The position numbers and the translations under genes are program-made. Below, in pieces: positions 34,866 through 44,761 of a stretch of 64,000 bases of DNA. Every line of letters starts with the position of its first letter. Position 1 is the stretch's first letter. The stretch comes from Jackrogersella multiformis (Eukaryota; Ascomycota; Sordariomycetes; Xylariales; Hypoxylaceae): assembly GCA_902806575.1 (NCBI GenBank), contig CADCXD010000018.1:1426001-1490000 (forward strand), read 5' to 3'. The notes under the pieces were generated by a model. The model saw only the letters and a list, made by a program, of their open reading frames with translations, was not told the origin of the DNA and ran no database searches.

Positions 34866-37583
34866 ATGGATTCTCAAGGAACACCCGCCACTAGATTCGA
34901 TGGGCCATTTACCAGAGTACATCCTATATCGTCCAGCAATATTCCCAACAACGATGACACCAGTGAAAGTGATCTTGGAGATGGTCATGATGGTCGTCTT
35001 CTGGAAGAGAATGTAGACCCTTCCATCCCCCAGGCTACATACCCAGCCCACAGTTCTTTTGATCCTCTCGGGCCTGTTGTTTATTGGTCACACATCGATT
35101 ACGCGGTTCAAGCTATCATTCTGAAAACGTTGACAGATGATCTGGGATCTTTTCAAGCAGCCTGTACCGAACTCGGCTTGGACCCACGAGAAGCCCACGA
35201 GTTCCTAAAGAGGCACAATCAAGAGCCGAATCAACGCAACTACGTCGTATACTCCTGGGAGTCATTAGATTATGGATGTAAATATCTTGATTCATATGGA
35301 CTGGGCAAATACAAGAACTCCATTTCTGACTGGTTTGGCTACAATGATGTTGGCTGGCCTTTAACCATCAACCACGAGGACATGCCAGCCATGTATCCGG
35401 AAGACTCGCGCATCAACCTTCCCTCATTTGATGAGGTGGAGGAAAAACGCGCCGAGAAAATTCGCGATTTAACTACTCAGGGCATCCTTCCTCCTGGAAC
35501 GGAATCAGTTGCAATATCCTTCCAGTTTGCGAAGCCACACTCCATTAACCCCCTCCAGAACCCGACCTGTCGCATCGAGTATATCCGATTGCCTGCCGGC
35601 GCTGTCGTGATAAGTTCCTCCGGCGCAAAGACATTGGTTGAAAGTGGTAGATACACCATCGTTTACCCCCAAGAATTTCCCCAGATTCCCGATGCATACG
35701 CAATGCTTATCTGCGAAAATGCACCCAAGCACCCGCTAGACAACGTTGGTTACGTGTCATTAGTTGAAGACACCGAGAATTCCCCAGAAGATCAGAATGG
35801 AACATCGCCTAGTGCCCAGCAACCTGCTTGGGAACCCGAATTAGAGGATTTCTTCATGCCGCAAACAAGCTTCTTCGAGGACGCGTTCACCGCTATGGAT
35901 CCCGAGGAAGAATTTCAAAGAGCAATGGAGGACACCTTAATGCCGCAAAGCGTCTTAGATCAGTTCTTTCCTTTGAATGCGACTGCTGATCCACTACATG
36001 CTGAACCACCACATGTTGAGCCACCACAAGCCGAGGAACTGTCGATGTTTCCTCCACAGTTGCCTGCTCACTCGACGCCCCCTGGCCCTGAGCCATCTGG
36101 TGTCGATACCTTAGGCTCTGATCTCGAACCAGTGCTCAGCGATACCTTCTCGTTCGGTCCTCAGTTACCTCTACAACCTCGAGACAATGCTATTGGTGTC
36201 AAACCAAACACCAAAGCACCAAAGGTCAGACATCTGGTTAAGAATGGATATAAGGCTCTGATGCAATTCCGTCTCCCTCAGGGTTACTTCATCGTATCCC
36301 CAATGGGCTATCATATGAATCTTGATACCCACCATGTGCAGTTGGAGGATGGACCGAGCCCACCCGGTTCTGGTGGAGACTACACAATCATACCCCCTGG
36401 TGGCAACGTCGACATAGATCTGTATAAAGGTCTGAAATTGGGTAAGGCTGATTTCATTCGAATGACCTTTGAAGAGCCTATGGCGGTCTTCCGTGATGGT
36501 GTGATGCTTCCTGGATTGCTAGGAATAGGCCTCCATCGGTTTGTAGTCCGCATAACTGATTTGGAAGTGTCCTGCGAACATGGCGTCTATGATCTAACAA
36601 GACACCCGGACGATCCGGAACCCCCAGTTGCCCAGCCTGGAAACAGTCAGCAGATGACTGAAGCAAATCTTGACAACCAAGGCAGTGTTGAGCGACGTAC
36701 CACCCATCGCGCCGAAGATTCCAACGTCGTCGTGAATGACCCTAATGGTGCGGATAGTAGAAAGCGTAAGTCGACTCTTATTGAGGGCTCCTCGCTACAG
36801 GAAGGAGGACTTAAGAGGAGCAAGTCCACTTTCAAATCGCCTAGCACTACTATTGTAGTTCAGGGATTGGAGTCGGACCAACCTGAAGCTCAACCTAAGC
36901 CTTCGTTTGAAGAAGGCTTCCAACCTTTTCCCGCGGCTACGTCCAAGGCCCAAAAGATGACGCAGCAAGAAGTCAAACTCAAGGCTCAGCAGCAATCTGG
37001 ACTGCAAGAGGGTTGGGAAATGTCGAATGCCTCGACTCTAGGCCAGAAGATCGACGCGAACCGATTCCAGCAAGTGGCTACCTACAATGCCATGAATCGA
37101 CAGCCGTCGCCTACGTATTCTCAGACGCCATGGCAAGATCTATTCTTGGACCAACTACAACTCCAACCAGAAGCTCAGCCAATGGTACAGCCTAATGCCC
37201 AACTCTTTATGGAATACCCTGCTGAATCTTCGACTCAACTCGAGACTGAATTCTCGCACATATCCCTGACTTCCCAGAGAACCCAATTCTTTGCCCCAGC
37301 GCAGAACTTTTATAGATCTGCCGGGATTCCTGAATCTTCGATGCCCGCAGCTCTGCGCTCGTCGCCTGCGGCTGCTCAGAATCAGCTTGAGGACCAACCT
37401 TTAGGTCACCATGATTGGGACGTCTTGATGCCTGACATTATGGACACGATCCTGGACGTTCCCGTCGCAACCTACAATCAGGGTGCTACAGTTGGAGCTG
37501 GATCACACGCTCCGCCAGGACCCCGATCCGAATCCGAGTCGCAATCTCAACAACCGGAGGCTCACCCAAACCCTCGAACCTAA
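34866..37583 (+). CDS. 905-aa orphan protein with a duplicated motif
   Basis: A single long exon; the start is the ATG at 34866 (the frame opens three bases earlier at GTG). I recognise no named family. Residues about 70-115 form a helical block (VVYWSHIDYAVQAIILKTL...LGLDPREAHEFLKRH) that could be a small helix-turn-helix-like domain. Two beta-rich segments share a pattern RLPxGxxxxSxxG...GxYTIxxP, one near residues 238-275 and one near 463-500, suggesting an internal duplication. Between and after them the protein is acidic and then rich in Gln, Pro and Ser (from about 560), with a basic SRKRKS motif that may be a nuclear signal. A nuclear regulatory role is possible but is only inference from composition. 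Confidence 0.75.
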   Translation: MDSQGTPATRFDGPFTRVHPISSSNIPNNDDTSESDLGDGHDGRLLEENVDPSIPQATYPAHSSFDPLGPVVYWSHIDYAVQAIILKTLTDDLGSFQAACTELGLDPREAHEFLKRHNQEPNQRNYVVYSWESLDYGCKYLDSYGLGKYKNSISDWFGYNDVGWPLTINHEDMPAMYPEDSRINLPSFDEVEEKRAEKIRDLTTQGILPPGTESVAISFQFAKPHSINPLQNPTCRIEYIRLPAGAVVISSSGAKTLVESGRYTIVYPQEFPQIPDAYAMLICENAPKHPLDNVGYVSLVEDTENSPEDQNGTSPSAQQPAWEPELEDFFMPQTSFFEDAFTAMDPEEEFQRAMEDTLMPQSVLDQFFPLNATADPLHAEPPHVEPPQAEELSMFPPQLPAHSTPPGPEPSGVDTLGSDLEPVLSDTFSFGPQLPLQPRDNAIGVKPNTKAPKVRHLVKNGYKALMQFRLPQGYFIVSPMGYHMNLDTHHVQLEDGPSPPGSGGDYTIIPPGGNVDIDLYKGLKLGKADFIRMTFEEPMAVFRDGVMLPGLLGIGLHRFVVRITDLEVSCEHGVYDLTRHPDDPEPPVAQPGNSQQMTEANLDNQGSVERRTTHRAEDSNVVVNDPNGADSRKRKSTLIEGSSLQEGGLKRSKSTFKSPSTTIVVQGLESDQPEAQPKPSFEEGFQPFPAATSKAQKMTQQEVKLKAQQQSGLQEGWEMSNASTLGQKIDANRFQQVATYNAMNRQPSPTYSQTPWQDLFLDQLQLQPEAQPMVQPNAQLFMEYPAESSTQLETEFSHISLTSQRTQFFAPAQNFYRSAGIPESSMPAALRSSPAAAQNQLEDQPLGHHDWDVLMPDIMDTILDVPVATYNQGATVGAGSHAPPGPRSESESQSQQPEAHPNPRT

Positions 37584-38570
37584 TATCAACCTCACATTCT
37601 ATTCAGACTGAAGCCCAGGAACGCATGACGAAATCGGAACACGGAGATAGTACGTCTTCTCCTAACCTCTGAGAAACTCAGACACCTCCGCTTTGTAATG
37701 TTAGTTTGATGGCAACGATGATTTTCTTTTCTATGGAATAAGTCTCGAGTGTATGCATCGCGATGGACGTTACTAGGATGGAGTTGTTTTCACTTCTGCC
37801 GATGATAGTTACGTTGCAATCAAGTTGCAATCGAGAATGAATTGACCAATTTGAATTTACATGATGCTTGACTCTTCTAATAAGTGACGTCTCCGTATTC
37901 CCCAGCGCCTTTTAACACTGTGCTGAGAGGCCCTATCGCGAATTAGGGACCTAGTCTCCGGGTGATAAGAGTAAAACCCATACTTAGGATTTCCTAGTTA
38001 ATATTACAATTGTCATTAAAGGGAAAGTATTTGATAAGTAGATACTACTCCAAGATCCGTGCTCTCTATTTTGGTGAAAGCTAAAGGGATTTTCTAGGTT
38101 CATTCTTTTAGAGACAGTGCATGCTTAGTCTTCCATAATCGACATTTGCTATAGGCTTCATAAGACCATTCGTATCAACACACAATGCAATATCAACTTG
38201 AACTATGGATAGAAGTATAGTAGTCTAAGATACCCATAGCCGGAGTCCTAATAGCTTCGGCACACTTACATATATGTTGCCCGGGCTCCTTCCGAGACAT
38301 GAGTATCCGGACAGCCAACCAAGAACCCAGGAAAAATGGATCTATTTCCTAAACAGGCAATTTTATCGGACGGGTGTGGGGCCTACTAGGTAGGTAGCTT
38401 GAAAGGGTGATGTCCTGGTAGCTACTTTAAAGGATATTAGGAATTACCGTCTATATTAGAGGACTTGACATATGTGTTAAAGTTTCTGATATTAAAAGCG
38501 TTCCTACGTAGTCTAGGATTTTAGAGCGTTATATCCAATATATACAATAATCCCCTGTTTCAAGTGCTAT
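37584..38570. other. Spacer between convergent genes
   Basis: About 1 kb holding the two 3' regions. No gene or RNA seen. Confidence 0.45.
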
Positions 38571-41500
38571 TTAGACACTTCCGAAGCCAACACCGTCCAC
38601 GTCCGGATAACAGCTCTGTACCTTACCCTCTTCGAATATCAGAGCGACACGAGCTCCAAAGGTAAATGGATCCCCTTCGTATATCACGAAATCTTTGCTA
38701 CGTGGAAGGCGTAGAATATCCTCGATGTTCTTCGATACAAGGTCGAGCGCTCGGCTCTGATTTCCCGGGCCTGCAACCCAGCTCGCCTCCCATATGCTGT
38801 TCCGGATATGATTATTCGTGTCCTCCCAGTTCGAGATGCCGACCTTTACGCCCGCGTCTATTAATATTTGCGGACCAAGTCGGTCTGTCAGTGGAGGTCC
38901 TGGAAGACAGTTACGGGAATCCCAGAAGAGAGGCTCACACCCCCAGAAGGGTGCGACAATGACTGGCACGTGTGCCTCTGCGAGTTCACTGGCTAGGAGA
39001 TGTGCCTCAGAACCTCCCATTATGACTATGTTGGCACCTGTTTCTTTTTTCAGGGCTACCATGTGCGCAATGACGTCCTTGTTATTTGTGTGGACGACAA
39101 CGGCAATCTCGCCCTCCGCCGCACTATTGTAGATAGGGTGGATCTTTTTGTCTATAGTGAGGAGGTCGCGCAACTTACTTATCTGCGATGTTATAGATGG
39201 TGTTTTAGAGGCTATTTGTCTCTTAGAATTGTGTCGGTTACGAAAATAATGCAGGCAGGGGGAATGCAAAACTTACATTTGGCACTATGCCCGATCGTGA
39301 AATGGAGAGCAGCACTGGGCTCGACAATCGCGCCATCTTCAAGCACTAGAAGTAATTAATATGACTAATGATCCATCACCACTATTCCGACCTCTTATTC
39401 CCTCGGACGGCTGGGATTGAAAACAGGAAATGCAAATACATACCACTTTTTGCCCCTGAGCGGAACAAGACACTAATCCCATGGAAGAAGCCGTCCGTCA
39501 GTGGCGGCGTTACAGTTCGAGTGACACCGCCACGGTAAGCTCTCTCGACATGTATGCCGTCAAATTTAATACCGAATCTGCTCGAGAGAGGCCTTTCGTA
39601 TTCTTCGCCTGCAGAAGCACCGTCGGATGTTGATGGTTCTTGACGCATTTCGACGAGGCCGTGTTGGTGCGTGATAATTGTAAGGCCCTAAAGAGATTTT
39701 CTGTAAGACTCGATAACTACACATTGAAGGGAGGTTGGCTCACAGGAAGCATATATCCATCCTTCTGGTCTACTGATGGGACGTTGTCTTCTACTGCTTG
39801 CCTTGCAAACCCATCACACTTGCCCTCACCAACGCATACAACGCGGCCTGCACGTACGACGATGGTCAGATTCCCTGTCTTGGGCTGTTCACTCCGTAGC
39901 CCATCCTCTCCAACGAAGCTCATCCTTAAGCCTCGGACGATAATGTCAGCTTGGCCTGATCTGCAGGAACTCTCGGGCATGCCAATGGGTTGTGAAGCGG
40001 GTGCTTCCTTTACATAGGACGAAGATTTCGAAACCTCCCACACGCTATCGGAGGCGCGGACAACACTAATTCCATCGATGTACACTTCGAGGGGTGTAGC
40101 GCCCACTTGCAAGGGGTGCCGGTCCCAAACAACGAGATCTGCGTCGTAGCCAGGCCGCACAAATCCAAGCCTAAACAGGGGATTAGTGCCAGTAATATAC
40201 CTCAGGGGATAAGCAATGCGAGAAAATCATGCCTGCAAGCACGAATCTGTGTACTAACCTATTATCGAGACCCATGAGGCGAGCTGGAACCGCGATAATG
40301 GACGAGATAGCCTTCTCCGCGTCGAGGCCGAAATGGTGCGCAATCTGCGCCTCGTATATTAACCACTGGCCATGCTCCGCCGGGTGGTCGCGAGTAAGAG
40401 CAAAGGGGATGCCGTATTCAGCGACCCTTTTGGGAAGCTGGGAGCTCACATTGTACAGCTCCTTCTTGTCGCCCCAGGAATCCGAGAAGGCTACGACGCC
40501 TATGTCCCTGGCTTTTATTTGATCCATGACCAAGTCGGAATGCAGCGCGTGGTGCAGCGCCGTGATATTGAAGCCGAACTCGTCCGCGTGGTCGAACATG
40601 GCCAGGATGTCTTCGGTCTCGTAGCCGTGCACGTTGACCCGCACGTCGCCGCGCAGCACGTCGACTAGCGTCTGCCACTCCAGCGACCGGGGGTACTCCT
40701 GCGTCAAGGACGCGAGCCCCTTTTCCGCCAGCGCCGCCTCGCACCACCGGTCTTGGTCCCGCTTCAGCCGGCGCGCGTTGTCGTACGCCTTGCGAAACCA
40801 GTACGACTCGCCGAGCCGGGTCGACGGCCCGCCGGCCACGTGTTCGAACTGCCGCTTTTGGTTCTCGCCCATGGCCATCTTGAGATACCTCTGCGGCTTG
40901 CCGCCGCTCTCGGCCAGGTTGACCAGCATGTCGCGGACCGAGTTGGCGCGCTTCATCTTCACGACCACGCCCTCCCCCGAGATCTGGTTCTTGGCGCCGG
41001 TCAGCACGAGCGAGGTCGTGACGCCGCCGCTGGCGATGACGGGGATTGCCCCGTCCTGTGGCTTGAAGGCGTCGATTGCGCGAGCCCAAGGCGTCACCGG
41101 GGCCGATATCTCGGTGACGTCTTCGGTGGCCCAGAGCTGGGGCGTTTCTCGCACGCCGGCGTGGGAGTGCATGTCCACGAGTCCTGGAGTTATGATCCGG
41201 CCTTGCAAGTCTACTACCCTGTCATCGGGGGAGGCGGGCTCCAAGGCATCTAGGGCAGCTATCGAAACTCTCGTGAAGATGCCATCTTGGATTTCGACGG
41301 TGCAGTCGTGAGTCACTGTGCCGTCGCCATCGACGAGCGTCGCATTGTGTAGGATTGTCCGTGTTCTTGTGCTAGATACCTGTCTAGCTAGACGAGAAGC
41401 TGCCAAGGTGTTGTCTACGACCGGACGTTGTTGGTTCAAGGCGCATTGCACGAGGCCGTATTCCAGGTCTACTACATCGAGCTGATACGTAGTACTAGTA

Positions 41501-41673
41501 GGGGGTTCATAACGAGGCGCATGCCACTGGCTAGAGAGGAAGAACGTCGTGATTACGGCGATAATGACAGTTAAAATGATGTCCTTTTTAACGCCGAGAA
41601 ATACTGCACTCACGTCATCATGCCGGCGATGACGACGAGGCTTCTCCTGCGACTTTACTTTATCCATGCTCAT
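38571..41673 (-). CDS. Membrane-anchored two-lobed amidohydrolase (fungal CE9-like type)
   Basis: Five exons, 40259-41673, 39744-40170, 39444-39687, 39277-39345 and 38571-39211, join in frame to 931 aa. The introns are 88, 56, 98 and 65 nt with donors GTTAGT, GTGAGC, GTATGT and GTAAGT. An N-terminal basic tail and one membrane helix (about 32-48) suggest a type II anchor. The first lobe is a metal-dependent amidohydrolase. Its features are GLVDMHSHAG (HxH metal site, near 168-172), VNVHGYETED, ALHHALHSDLV, and a closing block DNRLGFVRPGYDADLVVWDRHPLQ. A second lobe starts with another beta-sandwich segment (NLTIVVRAGRVVCVG) and continues as a second barrel (AVVVHTNNKDVI, GGSEAHLLASEL, LTDRLGPQILIDAGVKVGI). 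The second lobe lacks an HxH motif, so it is probably non-catalytic. The natural substrate is unknown; a cyclic amide or N-acyl compound is inferred. Confidence 0.85.
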
Positions 41674-42323
41674 GTTCTTAGAGTACCTACCTACTATCTA
41701 AGAAGAGCTTGGCGCTCAGCTCTACAGCGAAACGATTTCCATATATGATATATTTAATAGCCCACTCCATTCGCACATAGCCCGGTAATAACCACCAACA
41801 TGGTAGGTAGATAGTCCCTGATCAACCAGAATGTACGGATGTCCAATTAATCAAACACTTGTCTGCATAGGGATAGAGTAGATCGTCGTCAAAGTAGCAA
41901 TGGTCGCCATCTTGATACCCGATTAGGCAGTTCACGAACCGAGCCTATCTATCAAACGAGGAGTGTATATCCAAGGCTCTGGGTAGTATAGGGCTTAGCG
42001 GGAACAACCGGGCCGCTTGCAAGCACGAGTCGTTCTTCGCTTAGAGTGGCATATTGTAATGCTAGGTACTCACGGCCTTCCTCGTGGGCACATATTAGAT
42101 TTTGTCCTTTTTTGTCTACGAAAAACTTACCCACTGTCGTAGAACGCTTGGCCATCCCCTTCAATTCGAGGGCTCTTGAAATGGGTCGCAATACTGCGAA
42201 TCTTCGTAAATCACATAATCCCGCCTTGCACCTACCTTATGCCCTTTCTGCATCTAAAAAAATGCTAACTATCTTCTGATTCCCCGCCCGTAAATTACCA
42301 CTGTACCTATATGATTTTGCTCT
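41674..42323. other. Spacer between amidohydrolase and MFS genes
   Basis: 5' region of the amidohydrolase and 3' region of the Dal5-like gene. An 80-codon minus frame at 41952-42191 has no recognisable feature. Nothing else seen. Confidence 0.45.
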
Positions 42324-44030
42324 CTAAAGCACATAACGGAAAACATTATTCTGTTCCTTATCCGTCAGGTCGAGAAACTCATTGTCGGAGTTGCTAAGCT
42401 CGCCTTCTGCTAAGCTTAGGTTGTCGCGTCTCTTGTTTTCCCAAATGAGGTAAAATCGCAGAGCAATGCTGAACAAGATGCACAAGGCGAAGCAGATGAA
42501 AGCGGCGAGGAAGGCACTTTTGTACGCCGGGGCTTCGCTGGGAAGAAAGAGCTGAGGAGCAACAACTTGTCCGACACAGAAAGCCACATACATCATAGAA
42601 GATGCAGTAGCTTTTTTGGTATAGCCGGCAAAGTTACTCGAGACTAGTGACATGGTGAGCGTGCCCACTATACCGTGAGTTTGGACCACATAGTAGGAGC
42701 CGAGGAGTCCGCGCTGATTCGACCGGGGTAATGTGTAGAGCAGAACGGCACCAATCAGGGCTGGGATCTGACAGCCTAGTATACGGTTAGAAAAGAACTC
42801 GGGCAAAGGGACGATTCGCGTCGAGGGGACATACCAGCGATGAGCCATGTGCGGATGTTTTTAAACCGTTTAGTCATAAAACCACCAAAGAGGATACAGA
42901 TGGCTTGAATCACGCCCAGGGGCACCAGAAGAAGGGTTGAGTAAAGGGCGCTATAGCCGAACCCCTTGACAACGATGCTGCCGAAGGAACCGACTCCACC
43001 CGCGGGGATGTCGTCGAGGAAAAAAGTCGCGACGAGCATCCAGCACTGTACATCCGTCATGCATTCTTTGAACTGAGACCACTTCCACACGTGATTCTCG
43101 ATACCGGTGCGATTACTCCGAACACGCTCGATGGCTAAGGCTCGTTCATGCTCCGAAAGCCAGCGAGCATTTAATGGAGAGTCGGGAAGGTAGTAAATCA
43201 GGAAAGCGCCGTATAATATGGTGATTGCACCGAAAATTAGGAAGAACCAGGCCCAGTTAGGAACAATGTTGTTATTGATATGAGCAATACCGTAGCCGAG
43301 AAGCCCACCACAGACTTGGCCGATCGAATTACCCAGATACCAATATGAGATGCGAAGTGGCTGCTCGTCACGAGTCCACCATTGAGAGGATATGACGATG
43401 AAAGCCGGGTTAATACAGGATTCTAGACAGCCCAAGATGGCGCGAATGGTCATCAGACTAGCAAAGGAGCGGGATGCAGCCGTGGTCATCAACACGGCTC
43501 CCCAAAGCAAGGTTGCAATCCCGACAAAGCGGCCTATGGGGAAACGGACAATCAGGCGGGCGACAACAGGCTGAGAGACCATATAGGCAAGGTAGAAAAT
43601 AGAACCAGAGGCCCAGCTGTACTGATTTCCGACCAAGTGCTGGGGAGCAAGAATGTTAGTGTGGTTGCGGACAAGGAGTCGAGCTACACTATACACACAT
43701 TGTCGGCGGTGAGACCAAAATTAGCAGAATAGGAGAGGGCATTCTTGTCCATGAAATTGAGGGTGTAGGTGATAATCATCTATTATAGACCGTTAGTACG
43801 GTTATGGTTATGGTTATGGTTACGGTAGTTATCTCAGGGGTTAATAGTGTGAGGGTTAATACCAATGGCAGGAGATTACGATCAATCTTGCGCAAGATGA
43901 GCTTATTGTCTTCGTCGCTCGGGGGACCGACGACATGCTGTTTGGAGAATTCATAGGCCTTGTCAACATCATCATTTTGTCTCCCTTCTTGGATTGACGT
44001 GGTCTGGGTCTTCTCAGTTTGCTTCTCCAT
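42324..44030 (-). CDS. Dal5-like anion:cation symporter (MFS), four exons
   Basis: Exons 43863-44030, 43699-43779, 42835-43639 and 42324-42775 join in frame to 501 aa. The introns are 83, 59 and 59 nt; the first has an unusual GTATTA donor, a TACTAAC branch word and a hexamer repeat. The protein has twelve membrane helices. Family marks are RKIDRNLLPLMIITYTLNFMDKNALSYSANFGL, the two-exon start of helix 1; WASGSIFYLAYMVSQPVVARLIVRFPIGRFVG; and the C-terminal signature NEFLDLTDKEQNNVFRYVL. Dal5 relatives import allantoate, ureidosuccinate, dipeptides or vitamins with protons at the plasma membrane. The gene lies head-to-head with a Zn2Cys6 regulator and next to an amidohydrolase, which fits uptake of an amide-type nutrient, though this is inference. 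Confidence 0.9.
43800..43825. repeat. (GGTTAT)n hexamer tract inside intron 1 of the Dal5-like gene
   Basis: Three perfect GGTTAT units and a fourth changed unit (GGTTAC). It lies between the donor and the TACTAAC branch word, so unit number changes intron length without touching splice signals. The repeat resembles but is not the TTAGGG telomere unit. Confidence 0.85.
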
Positions 44031-44761
44031 TTCTATTTTCGGGTCTAGGCCTCAGGCTTACGGAATTAAAAAAGAAGGAGAAGAGCAAAGAGCGAAAGCG
44101 AAGCAGGAGTTGTCGATGTTGGTTGCATCGCTATAATAATGTCATGCCATTGATAATCTTTTAATAAAAACTTGAAAGATGGAGAAATTACCAGGTAGGT
44201 ACCTACACTAGTGTAGGTAGACAAAAATGGCTTTACGCGTTATCTCCAACTCGCTACCAGAGCCATGGGATAAAATTCGGGGTTATTATTACCTAATTTA
44301 GTTTAGCTCTCCCTAGGCTTTTCCTTTCCAATGTAACTCTAGCAGTTGCCTACATAGTATGTACCTAGGCACACCAGTTATTATTTCCATTATTACCAGC
44401 CAGGTATCTCTATCTTTATCTTTAGCTATTCGTTGGTTCGCTCTTGTCCTTTGCCGATATGTATACCAAATGTGGAAATCTTCAATGCGATCAACCCACG
44501 CGTAGTCACGTGGTACCCTTGTTTCTTATCAGTTTCCCCCCTCATTCCCCATTTTCTAATCTCCCCCGCACAGACTCCACACCAAGACCCTCTTCGATAT
44601 CCATTCGAATCCATCGAATTCATTGCATCCATCAAATCTATCGAATCTCGTCAAATTCACCAAATCCCATCTTCAGAATCTCCAATTGCCAATGAACATC
44701 TATAATACAATCAATAAAATCACGTTCATTAGTAAATCCTCAATCACATCTTCCAACACAC
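44031..44761. promoter_or_regulatory. Divergent promoter between Dal5-like transporter and Zn2Cys6 regulator
   Basis: 731 bases separate the two start codons, a common arrangement for a pathway regulator and its target transporter. The sequence has a variant palindrome (TACCTAGGCA, near 44361), and the final 200 bases upstream of the regulator are rich in ATC/TCC words, a likely 5' leader. I see no convincing CGG-CCG pair. Confidence 0.5.

Noticed and set aside
38571..40170. Amidohydrolase C-terminal half as a pseudogene with stops and frameshifts
   Set aside because: All apparent breaks fall inside introns with good GT-AG signals; the spliced frame is open for 931 codons.
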